From NCBI GenBank assembly GCA_003599475.1, contig QZKK01000253.1, positions 1 to 18,150 on the forward strand: DNA of 18,150 nucleotides, read 5' to 3'. Below, piece by piece: positions 7,494 through 14,292 of this stretch; the stretch's first letter is position 1, and every line of letters starts with the position of its first letter. The position numbers were made by a program, and so were the translations under genes. Source of the stretch: Desulfobacteraceae bacterium. GTDB lineage: Bacteria; Desulfobacterota; Desulfobacteria; Desulfobacterales; SURF-15. Below the pieces are notes generated by a model, which saw nothing but the letters and a program-made list of their open reading frames with translations, did not search any database and was not told the origin of the DNA.

Positions 7494-10208
7494 ATGAATC
7501 GACACGTTAACGCCATCTCCGGCCGCCTGAGCCTGCGGCCGCCCCAGCGCCTCTCACTGGAAATCCTCGATCGCATCGCCGAGATCGCCCCGCCCGGTAA
7601 GGACACCGACACGAATGCCCAGCTTGCAGCAATCCAAAGCGAGTTTCCCTCAGTGGCGGATTTCGAGCGCGAATTTCCTTCCCTATGCTTTGCCTTGGCC
7701 ACCGGTGTGGGCAAAACAAGGCTGATGGGCGCTTTTATCAGCTACCTGTATCTGGCTCATGGTATCGGCAACTTTTTTGTGCTGGCGCCCAACTTAACCA
7801 TCTACAACAAATTGATTACCGACTTTACCCCAAACACTTCCAAGTATGTATTCAAGGGCATTGCCGAATTCGCCGTCCATCCTCCTACGGTGATCACCGG
7901 AGATACCTATGAAAGCGGTATCGGTGTGCGCGAGGCATGGCGCAAGCAATCCGCCATGTTTCCCGAACTGGAAGGTGTCCACATCAATATTTTCAACATC
8001 TCCAAGATCAACTCCGAAGTGCGCGGCGGAAAGTCGCCCCGCATTAAACGACTGTCCGAATACATCGGTGAGAGCTACTTCGACTATCTGGCCGGCCTGC
8101 CCGACCTTGTGCTGCTCATGGATGAATCCCATCGCTACCGGGCCAGCGCAGGAATACGGGCGATCAATGAGCTCAATCCCATTTTAGGATTGGAGCTGAC
8201 CGCCACCCCCTTTGTGGAAACAAGCCGTGGTGCAATACCGTTTAAAAACGTGATTTATGACTATCCCCTGGGAAAGGCCATGGCCGATGGGTTTGTAAAA
8301 GAGCCGGCGGTGGTGACGCGTAAAAATTTCAATCCAAACGGCATGCCGCCGGACGAGATCGAACGCTTGAAGCTTGAAGACGGAATACGTCTCCATGAAA
8401 GCGTAAATGTCGAGCTTGAAACCTACGCCCGGGAAAGCGGAAACCCAATCGTCAAACCCTTTCTGCTGGTAATTGCCCGCGATACCACCCATGCGGCCCA
8501 GCTGCTTCAGTTGATTCAGTCCGATGATTTTTTTGAAGGCAGGTACAAAGACAAAGTGATCCAGGTGGATTCCAGCCGGACCGGCAAGGACGAAGAGGAG
8601 ATGATCGAGCGTTTGCTCAAAGTGGAGCAGACGGATGAACCCACCGAAATCGTCATTCATGTCAACATGCTCAAGGAAGGCTGGGACGTTACCAATCTTT
8701 ACACCATCGTACCGCTGCGGGCCGCCAACGCACGAATTCTCATCGAGCAGTCCATCGGCCGCGGCTTGCGCCTTCCCTACGGCAAGCGCACCGGGGTTAT
8801 GGCCGTTGATCGGCTGAACATCGTGGCCCATGATAAATTCCAGGAAATCATCGACGAGGCCAACCGGCCGGATTCCACCATCCGCTTGCAGAAAGTGATC
8901 CTGGATGATGCGGAGCTTAGCCAAAAGACAGCCACTTTGGTATCCCGGCCAAGACTTTCCGGAAAATTGGGATTGAAGCCTGATCAGCTAACCGCCAATA
9001 CCCGATTGGCCGGACAGGATGAGGTCCCGGTATTCACCAAACCGGAAGAGCAGAAGGTGGCCAAAACAGCCTTGGAAGAGATCCGCAAGCTGGAGAACCA
9101 GCCCCAGAAGCTGCCGAGTGTGACCCATTTGCAGAATCCGGAGATTCAGGCAGCGATAATCAAGGCAGTGGAGGAGCGGCAGCCGTCGCCAGAGCAGATG
9201 GCACTGGAGGGTTTTACGGAAAAGGCGGATATCGCCGCTGTAGTCGCCAAGACCATTGAGGTAGTGACACAGCAGACCATCGACATCCCACGCATCCTGG
9301 TGGTGCCCAAAGGGGAGATGAAGACAGGGTTCAAGCCCTTCGCCCCGGATTTGAATGCTCTGAAGTATCCTATGGTTTCTGACGAGCTGTGGATTCAGCA
9401 TCTGCGCACTCCACAATTGGAAGTATTGACCCTGGGACATGGCGGTAACGATGAGGCGAGGCTTGAAGATTACGTAGTCAGCGGCCTGATGGATTTCGAT
9501 GACATTTCCTATGATAAACATGCCGATCTGCTCTATGATCTAGCCGGTCAGACGGTGCGGCATTTCCTAACCTATTTGTCCGAAGAGGAAGCCCGCAAGG
9601 TGCTGCGCTGCTATCAGCGCGATATCGCTCGGTTTATCCACTCACAGATGCAGTTTCATTACTGGGAGGAAGCGGTTGACTATGAGGTGGTGATCAGCAA
9701 AGGCTTTACTGAACTGAAAGAGAGTGCTTATTCTTATTCGGTCGCAGAACTGCCTGTTGACTATCGTGTTTCCCCGGAGGACAAAAGCAATATGGCCAGA
9801 TACCTGTTCGCTGGATTCGACCGCTGCCTTTATCCGGTGCAAAAGTTCGACTCGGAGGCTGAACGCAAGCTTGCCATGACCCTTGAGAGGGATACAATCA
9901 AGTGGTTCAAACCCGCAAGGGGGCAGTTCCAGATCTTTTACCGCCACGGTGCCGACTATCTCGAATACCAGCCGGATTTCGTGGCTGAAACCATAGATAC
10001 GGTTTTCATGCTGGAACCCAAGGCCGTGAACCAAATGGTCGATCCGATAGTGCTTGCCAAGAAAGAGGCTGCCGTAAAATGGTGTGCCAATGCCTCAAAC
10101 TACGCACAAAGCTATGGGGGTAAGCCTTGGCGATATGTGTTGATTCCTCACAATGAGATCGCAACAAACATAACACTGGATGGTTTGGCGACCAGGTTCG
10201 GTGAATAA
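7494..10208 (+). CDS. type III-like restriction subunit: DEAD/DEAH helicase with C-terminal nuclease
   Basis: A 904-residue superfamily 2 helicase-nuclease. Visible motifs: ATGVGKT (motif I, 69-75), DESH (motif II, 210-213), LTATPF (motif III, about 235-241) and EQSIGRGLRLP (motif VI, about 417-428). A C-terminal PD-(D/E)XK site follows: Pro827-Asp828 and, 12 residues on, Glu841-Pro-Lys843 (EPK). This is the Res architecture of type III restriction enzymes: ATP-driven movement or switching on unmethylated DNA and then cleavage, in complex with Mod. The N-terminal RHVNAISGRLSLRPPQR and overall length recall the BPTD_3080-type restriction endonuclease family (from memory). The ATG lies one base after the DUF1016 stop, with AGGA about 9 bases upstream. 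High GC matches the helicase end at the left of the operon. The gene appears complete with all key residues, so an active enzyme is expected. Confidence 0.92.
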   Translation: MNRHVNAISGRLSLRPPQRLSLEILDRIAEIAPPGKDTDTNAQLAAIQSEFPSVADFEREFPSLCFALATGVGKTRLMGAFISYLYLAHGIGNFFVLAPNLTIYNKLITDFTPNTSKYVFKGIAEFAVHPPTVITGDTYESGIGVREAWRKQSAMFPELEGVHINIFNISKINSEVRGGKSPRIKRLSEYIGESYFDYLAGLPDLVLLMDESHRYRASAGIRAINELNPILGLELTATPFVETSRGAIPFKNVIYDYPLGKAMADGFVKEPAVVTRKNFNPNGMPPDEIERLKLEDGIRLHESVNVELETYARESGNPIVKPFLLVIARDTTHAAQLLQLIQSDDFFEGRYKDKVIQVDSSRTGKDEEEMIERLLKVEQTDEPTEIVIHVNMLKEGWDVTNLYTIVPLRAANARILIEQSIGRGLRLPYGKRTGVMAVDRLNIVAHDKFQEIIDEANRPDSTIRLQKVILDDAELSQKTATLVSRPRLSGKLGLKPDQLTANTRLAGQDEVPVFTKPEEQKVAKTALEEIRKLENQPQKLPSVTHLQNPEIQAAIIKAVEERQPSPEQMALEGFTEKADIAAVVAKTIEVVTQQTIDIPRILVVPKGEMKTGFKPFAPDLNALKYPMVSDELWIQHLRTPQLEVLTLGHGGNDEARLEDYVVSGLMDFDDISYDKHADLLYDLAGQTVRHFLTYLSEEEARKVLRCYQRDIARFIHSQMQFHYWEEAVDYEVVISKGFTELKESAYSYSVAELPVDYRVSPEDKSNMARYLFAGFDRCLYPVQKFDSEAERKLAMTLERDTIKWFKPARGQFQIFYRHGADYLEYQPDFVAETIDTVFMLEPKAVNQMVDPIVLAKKEAAVKWCANASNYAQSYGGKPWRYVLIPHNEIATNITLDGLATRFGE

Positions 10209-10236
10209 TATCATTCAATGGCGCCGAATCTTTTTA
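10197..10236 (+). terminator. possible bulged intrinsic terminator of the defence operon
   Basis: TTCGG (10197-10201) with TGAAT (10202-10206) can pair with ATTCA (10213-10217) and CCGAA (10224-10228), leaving a six-base loop and a six-base one-sided bulge. TCTTTTT follows directly. The hairpin overlaps the stop codon of the restriction gene. The bulge weakens the call. Confidence 0.35.
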
Positions 10237-10474
10237 AAAAAGCCGACATGTATCGGTGACGAGTTTCCCGGAATTCAATTGCTGTAACGAGATGAAAAAC
10301 AGAGGGCTTCGTCGACTATTTCGAATATCCTCATAAAGGCTTCGCCAATCTCCTGCACAATAGGTTGGGATATCTGCGAAAGATCATAATTCCTCCCAAA
10401 CCTGCGATACGAGAATACGATCGAAACAATCTATGGTTGATACCTGACTGAGGTTTGTAGAACTCTGACTGCAA
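10237..10474. other. spacer with no confident gene
   Basis: This gap separates the plus-strand defence operon from the minus-strand ATPase remnant, so the two transcription units converge here. It has open stretches on both strands. One is plus about 10299-10449, containing FVDYFEYPHKGFANLL. The other is minus over the same bases, containing PIVQEIGEAFMRIFEIVDEA. Neither has a start with a ribosome site in frame. I do not recognise either reading; a gene remnant is possible. Confidence 0.4.
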
Positions 10475-11672
10475 TTAAATCCCGAACCAGGGCCGGACGG
10501 AAACGCCGCGGCGGGTGAATGCCTGGTCGCCGCCGAAGACCAGCGTGGCGGTTTCCGGGGGTTGTTCGGTGAGGTGGGTCCACCAGAGCAGGCTGTCCAA
10601 CATATCGCCGGAGAGGGTTTGGCCCGACTTGATTTCCACCGCATAAAGGCGGCCGGCATCGTCGATAATCAGATCGATTTCGTGGCCGGTGCGGTCCCGC
10701 CAGAAAAAAAGCGGCGGTGTCCGGCGGTGGTGCAGATAGGCCTTGGCTGTCTCGGATACCACGTGGTTTTCGAATAAGGCGCCGCGCAGGGGGTGGGTGG
10801 GGATCTGGGCAGCCTCCCGGATGCCCAGGAGATGACAGAGAAGCCCGGTATCGTAGAAGTATAGCTTGGGGCTTTTCATCACCCGCTTGTTGAAATTGCG
10901 GTGGTTGGGCGGCAGGAGAAAAACGATGAAGCTGGTGTTGAGCACCGACAACCAGCGCCGTGCCGTATCCACCGAGATGCCGGTATCGGCAGCCAGGCCG
11001 GAATAGTTGAGCAGTTGAGCCGCGCGGCCGGCGCAAAGAGCCAGGAACCTGGAGAAAAGGCTTAAATCGCCGATGTTGGACAGGCTGCGCACATCCCGTT
11101 CGATGTAGGTCTGGAGGTAGTCGGCCAGCCAGACTTGCGGCGGGATGTGCCGATCGTGAATGCGCGGGTAAAATCCCGTGTGCAGGGTCTGCCAAAGCTC
11201 AAGACCTTTGTGCGGGCTGCCGAACAGATCGGACGGCGAGCCCGGCTCCGGCTGCTGCTGATCTTCGAGTTCCGCCCGGGAAAAGGGCAAAAGGTTGAGG
11301 ATGCCGCAGCGGCCGGCCATTGTCTGGGCCACTTTGCTCATGAGCAGGACGTTCTGGGAGCCGGTGAGCACAAATCGCCCGGGGGCGGGGTCCAGGTCCA
11401 CTGCGGCCTGAATGTAGGACAATAGGTCGGGTACGTGCTGGATCTCATCGAGAATGGCGGGGCCTTCGAGCTGGGCCAGAAATCCCCGCGGATCTTCCTG
11501 GGCAAAGCGCCGCTGGTCGATCAGCTCCAGTGAGAGGTAACGATAGGAGGGGAAGGCGAGCCGGGCCAGGGTGGTTTTACCGGACTGCCGCGGTCCGGTA
11601 AGAGTGACTTACCGGATAGTAACCGGCATCTCGGACGAGATAATCTTGCAGCAACCTTTTTTTGAGGTCCAT
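10475..11672 (-). pseudogene. AAA-family ATPase with DUF4143, frameshifted
   Basis: Reading the minus strand from ATG 11672 gives MDLKKRLLQDYLVRDAGYYP. Frame is then lost near 11609, and the rest of the protein continues in another frame: LTGPRQSGKTTLAR (Walker A), AILDEIQHVPDL (Walker B) and FVLTGSQN, followed by a DUF4143 region with YIERDV and the late HEIDLIIDD and YAVEIKSGQ blocks (nuclease-like D...ExK). Removing one base restores a continuous protein of 398 residues, the normal size for this family. As given, the upstream frame stops after about 31 residues. The longest open piece (11422-10475) starts after both Walker motifs and so would lack ATP binding. These proteins are common single-gene ATPases of unclear role, often in mobile or toxin-like contexts. 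The everyday alternatives are a recent mutation, a phase-variable switch or a sequencing error. Confidence 0.85.
11595..11615. repeat. perfect inverted repeat at the ATPase frameshift site
   Basis: CCGGTAAG (11595-11602), five-base loop, CTTACCGG (11608-11615). One of the two T residues at 11609-11610 is the extra base that breaks the ATPase frame. Without it the right arm would be CTACCGG and the repeat imperfect. Confidence 0.85.
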
Positions 11673-11678
11673 ATGGCT

Positions 11679-11707
11679 AATTTACGATTCGATCGTCAAT
11701 ATGTCAA
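11679..11707 (-). promoter_or_regulatory. possible sigma-70 promoter of the ATPase remnant
   Basis: On the minus strand TTGACA (11707-11702) is followed after 17 bases by TAAATT (11684-11679), four of six matches to the -10 consensus. The ATG at 11672 is only about 7 bases beyond, so a transcript from here would be nearly leaderless. No Shine-Dalgarno is seen before that ATG. Confidence 0.3.
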
Positions 11708-11810
11708 ATCTTGTCGCTTTCGGTAAAAAAACCGAAAACTCATCGAAATCGTCAAGGAGTCCGGTTTGAGGCGCTCGACCTTTTGCGCGGCTTGATCATG
11801 ATTCTGATAC

Positions 11811-11937
11811 TGGCTCGATCCGATTCGCCTTCAGAACAGTGGCGGTTTCAATCGCCTTGAGTTGAAACAGTCGGCGTATAATTGAAGAACAGCAAAAATC
11901 CCTTATTGAGGCATGGAATGAATATTTTGGCAGTTGA
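11811..11937 (+). pseudogene. remnant of a DUF4160 protein gene (C-terminal part)
   Basis: The plus strand encodes WLDPIRLQNSGGFNRLELKQ from 11811. After a frameshift near 11870-11875 it continues as RRIIEEQQKSLIEAWNEYFG and ends at TGA 11935-11937. Together this matches, as I remember the family, the C-terminal half of short DUF4160 proteins (WLDPV, GGFNR, EAWNEYF). The N-terminal half is not recognisable upstream. DUF4160 genes commonly precede and overlap DUF2442 genes, and the next remnant is exactly that. The function is not established; the pairs are thought to be toxin-antitoxin-like. This copy cannot make a normal product. Confidence 0.68.
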
Positions 11938-12060
11938 AATCGAAATCCATATGCCGTGGATGTTCAGACGACTGATGATACACTGACCGTCGACGTAAGT
12001 GACGGTTGTACAATTTCGGTCCCGTTGGGTTGATACCAACGCCTCGAGTTTTGCCACCAT
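11918..12060 (+). pseudogene. remnant of a DUF2442 protein gene
   Basis: ATG 11918 lies inside the end of the DUF4160 remnant and opens MNILAVEIE. After a frameshift near 11950 the frame starting at 11959 reads DVQTTDDTLTVDVSDG and TISVPLG. It then meets TGA 12031-12033, where the family normally has Trp (TGG), and goes on as YQRLEF. A further one-base shift near 12050 gives FATIVQ, matching the usual HATPEQ position. That makes at least two frameshifts and one nonsense change. Recognition rests on the VDV-SDG-ISVPL-WYxRL pattern of DUF2442. The C-terminal half is not recognisable, and the cupin gene on the other strand ends at 12098. Confidence 0.65.
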
Positions 12061-12097
12061 CGTACAGGTTGTGCCAGTCGCATCGCCGCTCAAGTCC

Positions 12098-12586
12098 TCA
12101 GCCAACCTCAAGCGGAGGGCCAACCACCTTCATTCCATGGGCTTCAAACGCCTTCTCCACCTCTTCCGGCGTGGGGAGATTCGCGTGCCTCGTGGTGTCT
12201 CGAAGGAAAGTCTCGAATGTCCCGGCGGGGCACACAAGTGTCAGCAGTGTACCCGGCTGGTCGCTGATGTGAGCCCAGCCGTGAGGGACATTCCGGGGGG
12301 CAAACAGCGAATCGCCCGGCTTGAGCCGAAACTTCTCGTCACCGATCTCGAAAGCGAACTCCCCCTTAATCACATAGAACCATTCATCCTGCTCAAAATG
12401 CACATGCCGTGGGGGGCCCCCTTTGCCCATATTGGTGTGCTCGAACACGTACAGATCCCCTCCCGTGTCTTTGGACGACACCTTGTTGGATAGCGGGAGC
12501 AAACCCCAGATCATCCGTCCGTCTTCTTTGAACCTGTCCATGCCGGCAAAGACATGGATACCCTTCTTCAACGCACCCGAATTCAT
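12098..12586 (-). CDS. cupin-domain protein
   Basis: A 162-residue single-domain cupin. The first metal-binding motif is seen as RHVHFEQDEWFYVIKGE (His61, His63, Glu68) and the second as PGDSLFAPRNVPHGWAH (His102), both with the expected spacing for a beta-barrel metal site. Similar small cupins include quercetin dioxygenase-like and sugar-binding proteins, so the reaction cannot be named. ATG 12586 is chosen over an upstream in-frame ATG at 12628, because AGGAG lies 7 bases before it and the extra 14 residues do not look like family sequence. It is a lone minus-strand gene, divergent from the membrane protein gene at 12904. TTGACA occurs on the minus strand well upstream (around 12690), but no convincing -10 follows. 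The reading frame is intact, in contrast to the decayed genes next to it. Confidence 0.87.
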   Translation of the reverse strand: MNSGALKKGIHVFAGMDRFKEDGRMIWGLLPLSNKVSSKDTGGDLYVFEHTNMGKGGPPRHVHFEQDEWFYVIKGEFAFEIGDEKFRLKPGDSLFAPRNVPHGWAHISDQPGTLLTLVCPAGTFETFLRDTTRHANLPTPEEVEKAFEAHGMKVVGPPLEVG

Positions 12587-12903
12587 AAGCAGGCTCCTCT
12601 CGACAAAGTAAATTTGGACATCACTCAAAATTTATTCCGTGCATCCGCTCGTCAAGCCTGGAGTCGAAAAATACCGGATCTTTCATGTCAAGGTACCGGT
12701 TTCACCCTATTTGCTCGCTCAAATGAGCAGATTTAAATTCGGAATCTGAAATGTTCCGGAGTATTGACTCCTTGTACCCATCCGGTTAGGCTTATTCTAT
12801 GATTTGCCGGTGAGACATTTTTTTCGGCTTTCACCCGGGTAGAGCCGGAGGGGGCCTTGTTCCGGCCTTGCCTGCGGGAAGATCTTTCTGGAGACCCTGA
12901 CAG

Positions 12904-13947
12904 ATGCCGGACGAAAGCAATCCGAAGCCGGGTGTTTCCGAACCCGTCTGGACGTATCGCGGCTATGAACTGAAAGCCAGCGAGTTTACAACCGCGATGG
13001 TCCATTTTTTCCGCGGAGAGGTCGCGCGCGCCAATACCTGGCGCATTCGGCTGGACACCACCACAAATTGGGCGGTGCTCACGACCGGGGCGGTCGTCTC
13101 CTTTGCCTTTACGCAGGGGGAAAGCAGTCATCTGGTTATCCTGCTCGATCTCATCCTGGTCACTTTCTTCCTGCTGATCGAAGCCCGCCGCTATCGCTAT
13201 TATGAGCTGTGGAGTTACCGTGTGCGCCTGATGGAGACCGATTTTTTCGCTCCCATGCTGGTGCCGCCTTTCCATCCATCCCCCGAATGGTCCGATGCGC
13301 TGGCCGAGAGCCTGCTGCACCCCCAGTTTCCGATCTCCGAATGGGAAGCGCTTGGAAGGCGCATACGCCGCAATTATCTCTGGATCTATATCGTAAACGG
13401 CATCTCCTGGCTGGCGAAGCTGGGCCTTTTCCCCGTGCCGGCTGTTTCGCTGGCAGAGTTCATCGAGCGTGCCGGCATCGGAGGAATCGGTGGGGGATGG
13501 ATCGTATCGTCGGTCGGCACTTTCTTCATCGCCCTGCTGGTGGCGGCTGTCGCCACCTCCGCTTTGCGGCAGACCGCAGGCGAGGTGCTGCCCCGCTACG
13601 GTCTGGCGCGTGAATTCCTCCATGGGCTGGGGAAAGCCGGCACGGGCGCCGGGGCCTGGTTCCGGCCGACCCGCAAGCGACAGCAGGAACTCCTCTTCAT
13701 CATCACCGAACACTCCGACCGGATCGCCCGTCGCATCCTCAATGACTTGAACCGAGGCGTGACTTCCCTGCAGGGGACGGGAATGTACACTCATGAGCCG
13801 CGTGCGGTTCTCATGTGCGCCATGACGGTCACCGAAATCCCGCATTTGAAGGCCCTGATTGCGGAGGAAGACCCAAAGGCTTTCGTCGTCGTTTCCCCGG
13901 TGCAGGAAATCATCGGCCTGGGATTCGGGTCGTGGAAAAAAGATTGA
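12904..13947 (+). CDS. DUF2270 membrane protein with C-terminal DUF2179-like domain
   Basis: A 347-residue membrane protein. The DUF2270 part includes FFRGEVARANTWRIRLDTTT (35-54), a helix pair (about 56-70 and 76-93), the family block LIEARRYRYYELW, and a second helix pair (about 157-176 and 196-217). A basic linker (254-260) leads to a soluble tail at about 262-342. The tail carries IARRILNDLNRGVTSLQGTG, EPRAVLMCAM, EIPHLKALI, DPKAFVVV and EIIGLGFG, which match the DUF2179 ligand-binding domain best known at the C-terminus of YitT-type membrane proteins. A tail facing the cytoplasm and sensing a small molecule is an inference. The start has GGAG about 10 bases upstream. The gene is monocistronic as far as can be seen: the cupin gene is divergent and the transporter starts 345 bases on. 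The physiological role is unknown. Confidence 0.85.
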   Translation: MPDESNPKPGVSEPVWTYRGYELKASEFTTAMVHFFRGEVARANTWRIRLDTTTNWAVLTTGAVVSFAFTQGESSHLVILLDLILVTFFLLIEARRYRYYELWSYRVRLMETDFFAPMLVPPFHPSPEWSDALAESLLHPQFPISEWEALGRRIRRNYLWIYIVNGISWLAKLGLFPVPAVSLAEFIERAGIGGIGGGWIVSSVGTFFIALLVAAVATSALRQTAGEVLPRYGLAREFLHGLGKAGTGAGAWFRPTRKRQQELLFIITEHSDRIARRILNDLNRGVTSLQGTGMYTHEPRAVLMCAMTVTEIPHLKALIAEEDPKAFVVVSPVQEIIGLGFGSWKKD

Positions 13948-14053
13948 TGGGCCTGCCATACTGGCTTCGACCGAGCCGGTACCCTGCGCATCGGAGAAAA
14001 CCCTTCCCGGCCTCAGTCGGGGTTGCAGTCAATGCGTTTTTAGGGGATTGAAT

Positions 14054-14086
14054 CCGGTTTACCGACTCCCGCCTGGAGTTCACCGG
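14054..14086. terminator. compound hairpin after the DUF2270 gene
   Basis: Outer arms CCGGT (14054-14058) and ACCGG (14082-14086) enclose inner arms ACTCC (14065-14069) and GGAGT (14075-14079) with a five-base loop. A T-rich stretch starts only about 12 bases later, so this may be a weak terminator or merely a structured spacer. Confidence 0.3.
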
Positions 14087-14160
14087 GAAGTGCCGGGATT
14101 TTGGATTTGATTTTTGCTACTCTTTCGGTTAATGAATCAGCGGGCTTAAGGCTCCTTTTT

Positions 14161-14189
14161 TTGAAACAAAACTCCGGCATCCTTAAAGA
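14161..14189 (+). promoter_or_regulatory. weak sigma-70-like promoter candidate for aapJ
   Basis: TTGAAA (14161-14166) and TAAAGA (14184-14189) are separated by 17 bases, about 100 bases upstream of the aapJ start. The -10 match is poor (three of six). No better pair was seen in the gap. Confidence 0.18.
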
Positions 14190-14277
14190 AACACAATTCC
14201 TCCGATGGATTCGGTTTCAGAATAGTTTCTACCGTAGAGAGGCAGGGCTCCATCTTCTATCAACAAACGAAAAAACG

Positions 14278-14284
14278 AAAGGAG
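14278..14284 (+). promoter_or_regulatory. ribosome binding site that fixes the aapJ start
   Basis: AAAGGAG ends 8 bases before ATG 14293 and is the only good site in the long open frame. It decides for the 339-residue protein with a signal peptide over the 403-residue extension. Confidence 0.8.
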
Positions 14285-14292
14285 ATCGACCG

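Larger units (their letters stand above)
13948..14292. other. intergenic region before the aap operon
   Basis: A 345-base gap holding a compound hairpin (14054-14086), a weak promoter-like pair (14161-14189) and the aapJ ribosome site. The aapJ frame stays open back to 14101, but that extension is rich in Phe, Leu and Asn, has no ribosome site and precedes a clear signal peptide, so it is taken as leader DNA. No operator or riboswitch was recognised. Confidence 0.6.

Noticed and set aside
10431..11195. 254-codon minus-strand open frame in the ATPase region
   Set aside because: It is an out-of-frame, Pro/Arg-rich reading of the DUF4143 gene; the other frame carries the family motifs.
11999..12493. 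164-codon plus-strand open frame opposite the cupin gene
   Set aside because: It is mostly the antisense of the cupin; only its first few codons coincide with the DUF2442 remnant.
12733..13959. 408-codon minus-strand open frame opposite the DUF2270 gene
   Set aside because: It is rich in Arg, Gln, His and Asp in no domain pattern, while the plus frame has membrane helices and two recognisable domains with a ribosome site.
14101..14292. N-terminal extension of the aapJ frame to 14101
   Set aside because: AAAGGAG and a classical signal peptide both point to ATG 14293; the extension would bury the signal peptide.
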